From MTP4 sp052056915 (GTDB taxonomy: Archaea > Halobacteriota > Methanosarcinia > Methanosarcinales > Methanosarcinaceae): 64,000 nucleotides of DNA. The DNA lies in assembly GCF_052056915.1 (NCBI RefSeq), contig NZ_CP195119.1, positions 2,790,001 through 2,854,000 of the forward strand, read 5' to 3'. Positions 53,291 to 61,227 of this stretch are shown in pieces (position 1 is the stretch's first letter; every line of letters starts with the position of its first letter). The position numbers and the translations under genes were made by a program. The notes below the pieces were generated by a model that saw only the letters and a program-made list of their open reading frames with translations, was not told the origin of the DNA and did no database searches.

Positions 53291-53569
53291 TTACTCCTTG
53301 AACTCGAACTTCTTTGCCCTGAAGCAGGGCCTCTGGTGGGCTTTCTTGCATGTAGTGCAGCGGTATCTGAGCCAGATGCGCTTTGTGGGCTTGTCGCCAC
53401 CGGGCACCTTGGAGAACTTTCCGCTGTTTCCGATACCTGTCTGTCTTTTCTTCTGTCTCGCAATGCGAGTCATGGATGAAGCCTTGCCCTTCTTGACCCT
53501 TTCCACGACGTGCTCGGTGTGGGTCTTACAGAACGGGCAGTAAGTCCTGAATTTCTTTGGAATCTTCAT
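53291..53569 (-). CDS. rpl44e: Ribosomal protein L44e
   Basis: 92 residues (MKIPKKFRTYCPFCKTHTEH), with CPFC and CTTCKKAH zinc ligands and the conserved KRQTGIGNSGKFSKV..PTKR. First gene of the operon; a TATA box (CATATAAAAAATATACC on the minus strand) about 30 nt above the ATG gives a nearly leaderless transcript. S27e follows after 5 bp. Confidence 0.97.
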   Translation of the reverse strand: MKIPKKFRTYCPFCKTHTEHVVERVKKGKASSMTRIARQKKRQTGIGNSGKFSKVPGGDKPTKRIWLRYRCTTCKKAHQRPCFRAKKFEFKE

Positions 53570-54133
53570 TCTCTACACCTTTTTTGATTATCGGTATATT
53601 TTTTATATGCCAGCCCCGGTCTTTCACGGTCAGGCGAATTAGTTGCGGCTGTGTCCTGCAGCCGGAAGTTCGGTTTTAACTCACGTATTTGATTTAAATT
53701 TGATCTCAATTACGTGTTATATTTAAATTACGTATGTGGCTTTCGGATCCTGGGAAGATCTTTTGGGAAGCTTTAATTGATAAATCTGAATATGGTGATG
53801 GTACCTCTTTTTCCCGGAATCTTTCGGATTGGCGGTCCGGATATCCGGCGAGGACCGGTCATGCTAACAAGGTTAAGCTACACAAATATAGCTACACATA
53901 TATAACTGATACTATCGGCTGATACTCCCAACTCACTCTCAACTAAAAAACGGCGACTAAAAGTTTACCCTCTTTCAGGCCTTATCCGGAACTTTTCGAG
54001 TGTTTCGGAGGAGTTTGGAGAGTCGGAGGAGTTTGGAAAGTTTCTGTGTTTTTTGGCCTTTGAAAGCCCTGTACTTGATTCCCTGCCCCTTAATGAATGT
54101 TTCTGCCTGAAATAGGCTTGTTGCCAGCTGAAT
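53570..54133. other. Gene-free interval
   Basis: Contains the rpl44e promoter (53594-53610, minus strand) and, near 54005-54045, two copies of TCGGAGGAGTTTGGA(G/A)AG. The 62-codon frame at 53734-53922 (+) has no ribosome site or similarity and was not called. Confidence 0.6.
53594..53610 (-). promoter_or_regulatory. TATA box of the L44e operon
   Basis: Minus strand CATATAAAAAATATACC, about 25-40 nt above the L44e start codon, in keeping with a strong ribosomal-protein promoter. Confidence 0.6.
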
Positions 54134-54898
54134 TCAACCCTTTTGTCCGGATGCCTGTCCTGCGGTCTGCTCTGAAATCATTTTTGCCGCTTTTCGCTTT
54201 ATCAATCCGGTCGCGTTCAGTTGCGGCAGCATGACGACATCTTCGGCGCTGACAGTGTAATTCCTGCCGTCTGCACCTGTGAATGTAGGCAGGTCCTTCA
54301 ATATCTGGACGACAACGTATCCTTCATTTATACTGTTTTTTGCCCTGGATGCACCGGTTGCTTTTGTTTTCTTCCTCGCTTGCCCCAGGCTTCCGGTTCC
54401 GGCTTCCCCTTCCTGCTTCACATCCCCGGGTTGTGGGCCTGGTATTTTCCCTATTCCCCCCCTCGGTTGTGGCCAGGAAGCAGGCTGTTCTGCCGCGTCG
54501 GAATTCTGTAGTGGTCCAAGAAGTTCAGATTTTGCAGTCTCGATTCCTGAAAGAACAAGTTCATATAGTCTTTTTTCAGCGGGCAACATCCTCTCAGTAT
54601 CTTTTGATATTTTCTTCTTGGGAAGTGCTTGTGATTGATATTTTGCTGTGTCGATTACTTTGTCGACCCTTTTCATAAAAATTGCTTCTAGGAATGAAAG
54701 TACTCTAGTAAGTTCATTTTCAAGTAGCCTTGCTTCTAGAGAACGTAAGTTTCCAATTTCATTTATTTCCTGTTCGATTTCTGAAATGTACTTTTCAGCA
54801 TCTGTAAAGAGGTCTTGTGGGATAGCTTCTAATAATGTTGAATTTTTTTCTTTGTAATAAATTTCTCTAATTTTTTCTATTTTTTCATCTTCCGCCAT
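54134..54898 (-). CDS. GINS subunit Gins51 (Sld5/Psf1-type)
   Basis: 254 residues. N-terminal helical A domain (EKIEKIREIYYKEKN, LRSLEARLLENELTRVLSFL), a Gly/Pro-rich linker (about 140-190), and the C-terminal beta B domain (EGYVVVQILKDLPTFTGADG, VVMLPQLNATGLIKRKAAKM). This AB order marks Gins51. It activates the replicative CMG helicase. The gene overlaps priS by 14 bp, the usual archaeal pairing. Confidence 0.88.
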   Translation of the reverse strand: MAEDEKIEKIREIYYKEKNSTLLEAIPQDLFTDAEKYISEIEQEINEIGNLRSLEARLLENELTRVLSFLEAIFMKRVDKVIDTAKYQSQALPKKKISKDTERMLPAEKRLYELVLSGIETAKSELLGPLQNSDAAEQPASWPQPRGGIGKIPGPQPGDVKQEGEAGTGSLGQARKKTKATGASRAKNSINEGYVVVQILKDLPTFTGADGRNYTVSAEDVVMLPQLNATGLIKRKAAKMISEQTAGQASGQKG

Positions 54899-56108
54899 AC
54901 TCCGCTACACCTCTACACATTAGATATACGGCTGCATACTCCGGAACTTCCTGTATGCCTTCTTCTACTCTTAAATCCTTGCCCTTCAACTGCACGGTAA
55001 AAGGTTTGGATACATTTACCTTTACCGGCTTCTCTCCGAACACAACGGCATCTTCCAGGGGCTTAAAATCTTCAAGCTCGGAAAAAGCAAGCTTCTTAAC
55101 CTGCATCCCCGACCCGCCATGCAAAGACCCAGGCACCCGGATCAGGCGCTTGATATCCGCGGTAACAGGTTCGTCAACGCTTGCCCCGAAACGCTGCAGG
55201 AAATTCTCCGCTGTTTCCTGCATAAAGTATGAGGCTATTTCCTTAAAATTCCTTACATCGAAGTCCAGCCTTCCATGTTCTACGATATCGTTTAACCCGT
55301 TTTCGCTATTTACAATCCTCAGCAGCTTCTTAATCGCCGTGGGACCCACTTTTTCGTGTCTGCGAAGCTCCGGGAACATGTCTTTCTTATACTTCCTCCC
55401 ACTCTCCGACTTCAGGTAATCCGCAAGGTAACGTGCAATCCGCTTTCCCCACCCTGAATCGTGCCCCACCAGCATGCACTTTGTGGGGACGTTTTTTACC
55501 CCCTTGAAAGCCTTTGACCCTGTCCCATACTCCCCATCCATGGCAACGTCCTTGAAAAAGTACTTGAAATCGACATCTCTGCCGCTCACGTAGTTCACGA
55601 TTTCCCGCCGTTCGGAACTCCCAAGAGTCATCACTTTCGGGCTTGTGATGTGGAAGTGGTATCCCCTACCTCCGGAAAACACAAGCTCAACCTCATCTTC
55701 CGTAAATCCGAAATCATCAAGAATAAAGTCCATTAGCTTGAACGTCTCTTTCTTCACGTTCTCCAGCATCTCCGCATAATTCCGCGGCGCATTTGGCAGG
55801 TGGTCTGCATCAAGGTCAAAAATCAGCTCTGCCCCGAGCCAGTTCTTATCGTTCATCTTCTTAGCGTTCGGGTACTCATAGTACGCCGTAGAATTATATA
55901 CGTGGGCAGGAGCCATCCCGTACAGGTAGTCCAGAGCCTCACCCGGCAAGCCGAAAGACTTGTGCCTGCGCATTATCTTCTCCTCCATATCGTCAAAGAG
56001 GATGAAAGCCCATTCCCGGTTGGGGAGGTGGTCCGGGAGTGAAATCTCGGCGGTTTTATAGTACTGCTGGAAGCGGGATTTTAAAAAGTGGATTGTTCGT
56101 TTGTCCAT
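54885..56108 (-). CDS. priS: DNA primase small (catalytic) subunit PriS
   Basis: 407 residues. Catalytic DxD in LIFDLDADHL (D98, D100), the SGGRGYHFH nucleotide-binding motif at 145-153, third Asp region GRLDFDVRN, and VTADIKRLIRVPGSLHGGSG. Synthesises RNA primers together with PriL. Starts ATG 56108 (MDKRTIHFLKSRFQQYY). First gene of the priS-gins51 unit. Confidence 0.95.
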   Translation of the reverse strand: MDKRTIHFLKSRFQQYYKTAEISLPDHLPNREWAFILFDDMEEKIMRRHKSFGLPGEALDYLYGMAPAHVYNSTAYYEYPNAKKMNDKNWLGAELIFDLDADHLPNAPRNYAEMLENVKKETFKLMDFILDDFGFTEDEVELVFSGGRGYHFHITSPKVMTLGSSERREIVNYVSGRDVDFKYFFKDVAMDGEYGTGSKAFKGVKNVPTKCMLVGHDSGWGKRIARYLADYLKSESGRKYKKDMFPELRRHEKVGPTAIKKLLRIVNSENGLNDIVEHGRLDFDVRNFKEIASYFMQETAENFLQRFGASVDEPVTADIKRLIRVPGSLHGGSGMQVKKLAFSELEDFKPLEDAVVFGEKPVKVNVSKPFTVQLKGKDLRVEEGIQEVPEYAAVYLMCRGVAEYGGR

Positions 56109-56359
56109 GGTTTTCCGGGTTTGGTAAGTTTTTGGGGTTTGTTTGGTTTCTATGGGATTCTTTATGATAGTATAAACTCATATTTTATTTTTGTTTATCT
56201 GAGAGTTTCCGAAAATTGTTGGGGTGTTTTTGGCCTATAATTATGTTTTTGAAAAGAGAGAGTATTATGGGAGTATTATATTACTGTTTTCTAAGAGCCC
56301 GTGTAGATGGGAATTGTCGAAGGCTTTTGGTTTCATGAGTGCCGGAAATGGTGTATTTT

Positions 56360-56396
56360 GTCTGTCCTGTTCCGCACCTGCGGTGCGGCTTTTTCC
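56360..56396. repeat. Inverted repeat, left copy
   Basis: GTCTGTCCTGTTCCGCACCT, GCGGTGCGGCTTTTTCC. It recurs inverted at 57482-57518 with a few changes. The core CCGCACCTGCGGTGCGG is itself palindromic. Both copies bracket the candidate RNA and the hicBA genes. Confidence 0.75.
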
Positions 56397-56454
56397 TGTT
56401 TCCAGGCTTTAATCTAAATGGAATTCCCTATTTAAATCCCGGTTTCCACAAAAA

Positions 56455-56652
56455 TCATGATTTTCGCTTGCTGAGTTCGCCATCATGCCAGAAGCCGCAG
56501 TGTTTACGGATGCTGCGCCCGTGCGCCGATGGTGACCAGACCGCAAGTCCCGTGCAGGTGTTTACCGGACAAAGATAATCTGGAACCGCTGCCTCTGGTA
56601 GGGCCAGATGCTGATAAGTGCTGAGGTTTCGAAGGCGGTAGCGGTTTTTTAC
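56455..56652 (+). ncRNA. Candidate structured non-coding RNA
   Basis: A TATA box (CTATTTAAAT, 56428-56437) predicts a start near 56460. Nested stems GCCATC/GATGGT (56479-56533) and CGCAG/CTGCG (56496-56517) follow. The region ends in a long hairpin, AACCGCT/AGCGGTT (56584-56646) with an inner CTGG/CCAG, directly followed by T6, a terminator-like end, then ACA. It has none of the RNase P or SRP RNA signatures I know. An H/ACA guide is possible but not shown. Confidence 0.4.
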
Positions 56653-56811
56653 AAATGGAATCCATTATGGTTTTTAATATGTCCTCTTGAGCGAACGGAG
56701 TGAGCGAAAAGGCCGCGTGCTCCCGATGCGCAATTCGGGCGGTGAAGAATTTCTCAGGCTGTCAATAAATTTCTCACTATCGCCATCGTAACCCCATGCC
56801 CCGCAGGCCAA

Positions 56812-57039
56812 CTAAAACAATCTAATAAACTCTTCAGGTGTTAGGCCAGACTGCCTGATTATTGACTTCAAAGTCCCAACCGGGATTTCATCATGATCCG
56901 GGATAATGACTATACGTGTTTCTTTCGAGGTTTTCTTTTTCATTTTTATGTGGCTGCCCTTTTGTGAAACTACTTGAAATCCCTGGTTGCTGAGGCCTTT
57001 TACTACTTCACGTGCTGACAGGACGGGAAGTTTTGGCAT
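56812..57039 (-). CDS. hicA: HicA-type mRNA interferase toxin
   Basis: 75 residues from ATG 57039 (MPKLPVLSAREVVKGLSNQG). The double-stranded RNA-binding-like fold has the catalytic His in SQKGSHIKMKK and a VIIPDHDEIPVGTLKSIIRQ tail. Overlaps the end of hicB by 32 bp, here with the antitoxin gene first. Free HicA degrades mRNA. Confidence 0.9.
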   Translation of the reverse strand: MPKLPVLSAREVVKGLSNQGFQVVSQKGSHIKMKKKTSKETRIVIIPDHDEIPVGTLKSIIRQSGLTPEEFIRLF

Positions 57040-57250
57040 GGGAAACCTCAATTGTTGTGGTAAGGATAGAGCCTCCGGCAGGGATCTGGACATCCTCATC
57101 TTCGAGGTAGAGTTCTACAGCCTCTTTAAGGTTTTCAATGGCTTCTTCAACGGTTTCCCCCTGACTTGCTACATCAAGTTCCGGGCACCAGGAAACGTAC
57201 CATTTTCCTTCTTTATGAATGATGACTGAAAACTTGTAGGTCTCTTCCAT
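57008..57250 (-). CDS. hicB: HicB-type antitoxin
   Basis: 80 residues from ATG 57250 (MEETYKFSVIIHKEGKWYVS). Partial RNase H fold typical of HicB (WCPELDVASQGETVEEAIEN, LKEAVELYLEDED) with a C-terminal tail. No added helix-turn-helix domain is seen. The in-frame ATG upstream (57340) is not needed for the fold. Confidence 0.88.
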   Translation of the reverse strand: MEETYKFSVIIHKEGKWYVSWCPELDVASQGETVEEAIENLKEAVELYLEDEDVQIPAGGSILTTTIEVSHAKTSRPVST

Positions 57251-57481
57251 ATGTGAAAAGAGGTTGTGTGTGTTATTAAAGATTTTCTCAAATAGCATTC
57301 GTTTTCGGGCAGTAACCATATAGGTGCTCTTGGTTTGCATTTGGTGGAAAAAGGGTTCAAGTCACTGTTTTTGTAGGGCTAAATTTGTATTTCTCAAATA
57401 AAACCAGTGGTTTTAAACAAAATTGAGTCCATTTATGGGATGATTTTTTTCTTTCTTGCTTCTCTATTACATTTTATGTTG

Positions 57482-57518
57482 GGGAAAAGCCGCACCGGAG
57501 GTGCGGGACAATACAGAC
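57482..57518. repeat. Inverted repeat, right copy
   Basis: GGAAAAGCCGCACCGGAGGT, GCGGGACAATACAGAC. Reverse complement of 56360-56396 with a handful of differences. Confidence 0.75.
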
Positions 57519-57678
57519 GGAAGACAATATTCAAGGTTGCCCCGGTTTCGATCCTCTTTCATCCTTTTCCCATTCATCCACTTCAAAGCCTCCTGAGCAA
57601 TATCCAACCTTAAGTCCGCTTGAGTGAGTGCAGCGAGCGAAAAGGACCGCGCACTGCCGAGTCGCAACTCGGCTGGCG

Positions 57679-57734
57679 CAGCTATGCTCGGGCAGCTATG
57701 CTCGGGCAGCTATGCTCGGGCAGCTATGCTCGGG
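57679..57734. repeat. 14-bp tandem repeat GCAGCTATGCTCGG
   Basis: Four exact copies, directly upstream of the rqcH TATA box. They are read as part of a longer open frame by an upstream ATG, which is why the rqcH start was moved to 57789. Confidence 0.95.
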
Positions 57735-57788
57735 CAGTTCGGCCTGCACAGGAAACCTTATACAGGTGTCGTATATTATACTCCCCTC

Positions 57789-60158
57789 ATGAAACAGGAC
57801 ATGTCAAGTGCCGACGTGGCTGCGTTAGTCTCCGAGCTTGCAGCCGGTCCTAAGTCCATCATCGATGCGAAGATCGGGAAGATCTACCAGCCTAGCGGTG
57901 AGGAGATCAGGATCAACCTTTATGTTTTCAATAAGGGGAAGGATAACCTTGTGATCGAGGTCGGGAAACGGATCCACCTGAGCAAGCACCTTCGACCAAG
58001 TCCCCAGCTTCCCCAGGGATTCCCGATGCTGCTCAGAAAGCACCTCATGGGGGGGAGGATTACTTCTGTTAAGCAGCATGACTTTGACAGGATCGTGAAG
58101 ATTGGGTTTATCAGGGCGGAGGTCGAGACTACTCTGATCGTGGAGCTGTTTGCCCGGGGGAACATTGTGCTGGTGGACTCCGAAAACAGGATCATCCTGC
58201 CCATGAACCCCGTGACCTTGAAGGCAAGGAGACTCAGGAGCGGGGAGACCTATGAGCTTCCCGAGGCGCAGATGAGCCCGGTGGATGCTGAGGTTTCCGA
58301 CCTTATGGGGGCGTTTTCAAAGTCCACGGCAGATATCGTGCGGACCATCGCTACCCGCTTCAACCTCGGCGGAGTGCTGGCAGAAGAGGTCTGCTTCCGG
58401 GCAGGCGTCGATAAGGCGAAACCTGCGAAGGAGGCCTCAGAAGAGGATGCGGCTCTGGTTAGAGATGCCATGCATGCCGTTTTTGCTCCGCTGCTCGTGA
58501 GCAGAGCTGAGGAGGATACTGAAACTGGAGTTGAAGCTGTAGCCGAAACTGAAGTAGAAGCCGAAGTCGAAGCTGGGGCTGGACCTGTAGCAGGAGCTGA
58601 CGTCGGAGCCGAAGCCCCTGGACTGAAACCTCACCACGTAAAAAAGGAAATCAACGGCAAAGTTGAAGCTTTCGATGTCGTACCTTTTGATCTGATCCGC
58701 TATTCCGATTACGAAAAGGAATACTTTGATTCCTTTAACACGGCACTTGATGAGTTCTTCGGGAAAAAAGCTTTGGAGCAGGTTGAGGAAGAAAAGCAGG
58801 CCGTAAAGAAGGAAAAGACCCTCAATGTCTATGAACGCAGGCTGTTACAGCAGGAAGGGGCAATTGCAAAGTTTGAAAAGGACATCGTGAAAAATACCGC
58901 TCTCGCCGAAATCATCTATGCAAATTATCAGATAATCGAAGAGCTCTTTTCTGTTCTGAACGGGGCAAGGGCGAAAGGTTATTCCTGGGACGAGATCCGC
59001 TCCATCCTGAAGCAGGCTAAAAAGACCTTGCCTTCCGCCCAGAAGATTGTGAACATCGACGCGAAGACCGGTACTGTACAGGCGGACCTTGACGGAATGA
59101 AGGTGAACCTGGATATAAGGAAGACCGTGCCCCAGAATGCCCAGGAGTATTATGAGAAGGTCAAGAAGCTCAGCAAGAAAAAGGACGGGGCTATCCGGGC
59201 TATCGAGGATACGAAAAAGGCGATGGAGAAAAAGCCGGCAAAGGCTGCAAAAGCTGGCCGGAGAGTTCTGGCCCGCCGGAAAAAGCACTGGTACGACCGG
59301 TTCAGGTGGTTTGTGTCCTCGGACGGTTTCCTGGTGGTCGGCGGCAGGGATGCCGATACGAACGAAGATATCTTCAAGAAGTATATGGAAAAGCGGGACA
59401 TCGTCTTCCACACCCAGACGCCCGGCGCTCCTCTAACTGTCATCAAGACCGGGGGCAAGGAAGTTCCGGAAACTACCTTACAGGAGACAGCTCAGTTTGC
59501 GGTTTCCTATTCCAGCCTCTGGAAAGCCGGGCATTTCAGTGGGGATTGCTACTGGATCAAGTCTGAGCAGGTTACCAAGACCCCGGAGTCCGGGGAGTAC
59601 CTGAAAAAAGGGGCTTTTGTCATCCGTGGAGAGAGGAACTACTTCAAGGATGTGCCTCTGGGAATTGCAGTCGGGCTTGAGTTGAAGGGCGAAACCCGGG
59701 TTATAGGTGGACCTGTCTCGGCTGTCCGGAAGCACGGGGACTATATTCTGGAAGCTGTTCCTGGAAAGTTCAACCAGAACGATATCTCGAAAAAGATCTA
59801 CAGGATCTATGCGGATGAGCTAAATGACCCCCGGTTTGTCAAGCAGATCGCGTCCCCTGACCTGGTCGCTATGATGGTGCCTGCCGGAGAATCGGACCTG
59901 AAGAGCCAGAAGCCCGAGAAGAAGGCTGAAAAAGCCGGGCCTGTAAATGAAACTGGCTCTGACGTTGAAGCTGAGACTGAAACTGACGTTGAAGTTGAGA
60001 CTGAAGCTGAAGGAAATACTGAAGTAGAATCTGAAGTAGAAACTGAAGCTGAATTTGGAGTTGAAGCTGAAGTAGAAACTGAATGTGGGGGCGAATCTGA
60101 GAATGAAGGCGAGACTGAGGTTGAAACTGAAGCAGGAAATAATTCCAGAGAGGCTTAA
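57789..60158 (+). CDS. rqcH: RqcH (NEMF/Rqc2/NFACT) ribosome-quality-control factor
   Basis: Binds the obstructed 50S-peptidyl-tRNA complex and adds Ala tails in bacteria/archaea. 789 residues from ATG 57789 (MKQDMSSADVAALVSELAAG): NFACT-N domain (IDAKIGKIYQPSGEEIRINL, VELFARGNIVLVD), helix-hairpin-helix, a long coiled coil (about 350-510), NFACT-R domain (KKHWYDRFRWFVSSDGFLVV, GGRDADTNEDIFKKYM), then NFACT-C-like end and an acidic Glu/Thr/Val tail of about 60 residues. Another acidic insert lies near 240-275. Followed after 2 bp by pelA. Confidence 0.92.
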   Translation: MKQDMSSADVAALVSELAAGPKSIIDAKIGKIYQPSGEEIRINLYVFNKGKDNLVIEVGKRIHLSKHLRPSPQLPQGFPMLLRKHLMGGRITSVKQHDFDRIVKIGFIRAEVETTLIVELFARGNIVLVDSENRIILPMNPVTLKARRLRSGETYELPEAQMSPVDAEVSDLMGAFSKSTADIVRTIATRFNLGGVLAEEVCFRAGVDKAKPAKEASEEDAALVRDAMHAVFAPLLVSRAEEDTETGVEAVAETEVEAEVEAGAGPVAGADVGAEAPGLKPHHVKKEINGKVEAFDVVPFDLIRYSDYEKEYFDSFNTALDEFFGKKALEQVEEEKQAVKKEKTLNVYERRLLQQEGAIAKFEKDIVKNTALAEIIYANYQIIEELFSVLNGARAKGYSWDEIRSILKQAKKTLPSAQKIVNIDAKTGTVQADLDGMKVNLDIRKTVPQNAQEYYEKVKKLSKKKDGAIRAIEDTKKAMEKKPAKAAKAGRRVLARRKKHWYDRFRWFVSSDGFLVVGGRDADTNEDIFKKYMEKRDIVFHTQTPGAPLTVIKTGGKEVPETTLQETAQFAVSYSSLWKAGHFSGDCYWIKSEQVTKTPESGEYLKKGAFVIRGERNYFKDVPLGIAVGLELKGETRVIGGPVSAVRKHGDYILEAVPGKFNQNDISKKIYRIYADELNDPRFVKQIASPDLVAMMVPAGESDLKSQKPEKKAEKAGPVNETGSDVEAETETDVEVETEAEGNTEVESEVETEAEFGVEAEVETECGGESENEGETEVETEAGNNSREA

Positions 60159-60160
60159 GT

Positions 60161-61210
60161 ATGAGAGTTACGAAGCGTTTCCTTAAAGGCAGGGAAGGGG
60201 AAATTGCTGTCACTGCCGAGACCCTGGATGACCTCTGGCACCTGAAGTACATCATTGAAAAAGGGGACATGGTCTTTGCTCTGACAAAAAGGAAGGCTGA
60301 TGCTGCAAGTGACAAAATCCGCCCGGAAAAGGTTGAGAAGGTAAAAGTCCGTCTCGGGATAAGGGTGGAGGAACTGGAGTTTCACAAGTTTGCGAACAGG
60401 CTGCGGGTCCATGGGCCGATAGAGCACGGAATGGATGCGGGCTCTTACCACACCCTGAATCTCGAACTCGGGACTAACCTTTCCATTTTCAAGGAGCACT
60501 GGAAGAACGACCAGCTCCAGCGCATAAAGGATGCCGAAGAGGCAGGAAAACGCCCGAAGGTCGTTATCGTGGCAATAGAAGAGGGAGATGCGGATATCGG
60601 CTTTGTGCGCCACTACGGAATCGAGGTCTACTCCCATATCAGTCAGTCGTCGGGGAAGCGGGAAACAGGCCTGAGGGACGAGTTTTTCAGGGAAATTGTG
60701 GAACAGCTCAGGCATGCGGTCCCTGAAGACGCTTCCATCGTGGTAGCAGGACCAGGGTTTACCAAGGACGATTTCATGAAATACTTCCGGGAAGCCCAAA
60801 AGGACCTGGCTTCAAAGGCCATAACTGAGGACACTTCAATGATCGGGATGTCCGGGTTTCAGGAAGTGCTGCGCAGGGGAGCTGTGGACAGGATTATGCA
60901 GGAGTCGCGGATCGCCCGGGAATCGGCTCTCATGGAAGAGCTGATCAAGGAAATTGCCATGAGCGGGAAAGCTGCCTACGGATTTGCAGATGTCAGGAAC
61001 GCGCTTGATTTCGGGGCAGTTGAGACCCTTTTGATAGCTGACGAAACCCTCAGGGAAGAACGGGAAAAAGGAAACATCGACCGTTTGCTCCTGGAAGTCG
61101 AACAGGCACAGGGGAAGGTGGTTGTATTCAGTACGGCTTTTGAGCCCGGGGAGAAACTTAATAAACTGGGCGGTATCGCAGCTCTACTCCGCTTCAAGGT
61201 GCAGGGCTGA
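60161..61210 (+). CDS. pelA: Pelota (mRNA surveillance / ribosome rescue)
   Basis: 349-residue archaeal Pelota/Dom34, an eRF1 relative that with aABCE1 and aEF1-alpha splits stalled ribosomes. N-terminal Sm-like domain (MRVTKRFLKGREGEIAVTAE, LDDLWHLKYIIEKGD), central domain (VVIVAIEEGDADIGFVRHYG), C-terminal domain (TLLIADETLRE, VVVFSTAFEPGEKLNKLGGI). No GGQ motif, as expected. Two bp after rqcH: both act on stalled ribosomes, so the operon is functionally coherent. Confidence 0.96.
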   Translation: MRVTKRFLKGREGEIAVTAETLDDLWHLKYIIEKGDMVFALTKRKADAASDKIRPEKVEKVKVRLGIRVEELEFHKFANRLRVHGPIEHGMDAGSYHTLNLELGTNLSIFKEHWKNDQLQRIKDAEEAGKRPKVVIVAIEEGDADIGFVRHYGIEVYSHISQSSGKRETGLRDEFFREIVEQLRHAVPEDASIVVAGPGFTKDDFMKYFREAQKDLASKAITEDTSMIGMSGFQEVLRRGAVDRIMQESRIARESALMEELIKEIAMSGKAAYGFADVRNALDFGAVETLLIADETLREEREKGNIDRLLLEVEQAQGKVVVFSTAFEPGEKLNKLGGIAALLRFKVQG

Positions 61211-61227
61211 ACCGGAGCTGACTACTA

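Larger units (their letters stand above)
56109..56811. other. Gene-free interval with palindromes and candidate RNA
   Basis: Holds the inverted repeat partner (56360-56396), a candidate structured RNA (56455-56652) and a GAGCGAACGGAGTGAGCGAAAAGG element (56696-56752). No coding sequence is convincing. Confidence 0.6.
57251..57788. other. Intergenic region with repeats upstream of rqcH
   Basis: Contains the inverted repeat at 57482-57518, a GAGTGAGTGCAGCGAGCGAAAAGGACCGCG element (57620-57678) like that at 56696, four copies of GCAGCTATGCTCGG (57679-57734), and the rqcH promoter (CCTTATACAG, about 57755-57764). No gene recognised. Confidence 0.65.

Noticed and set aside
53734..53922. 62-codon open frame
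   Set aside because: No ribosome site and unusual composition; nothing similar recognised.
56455..56652. RNase P RNA or SRP RNA
   Set aside because: The universal RNase P words and the SRP domain IV loop are absent.
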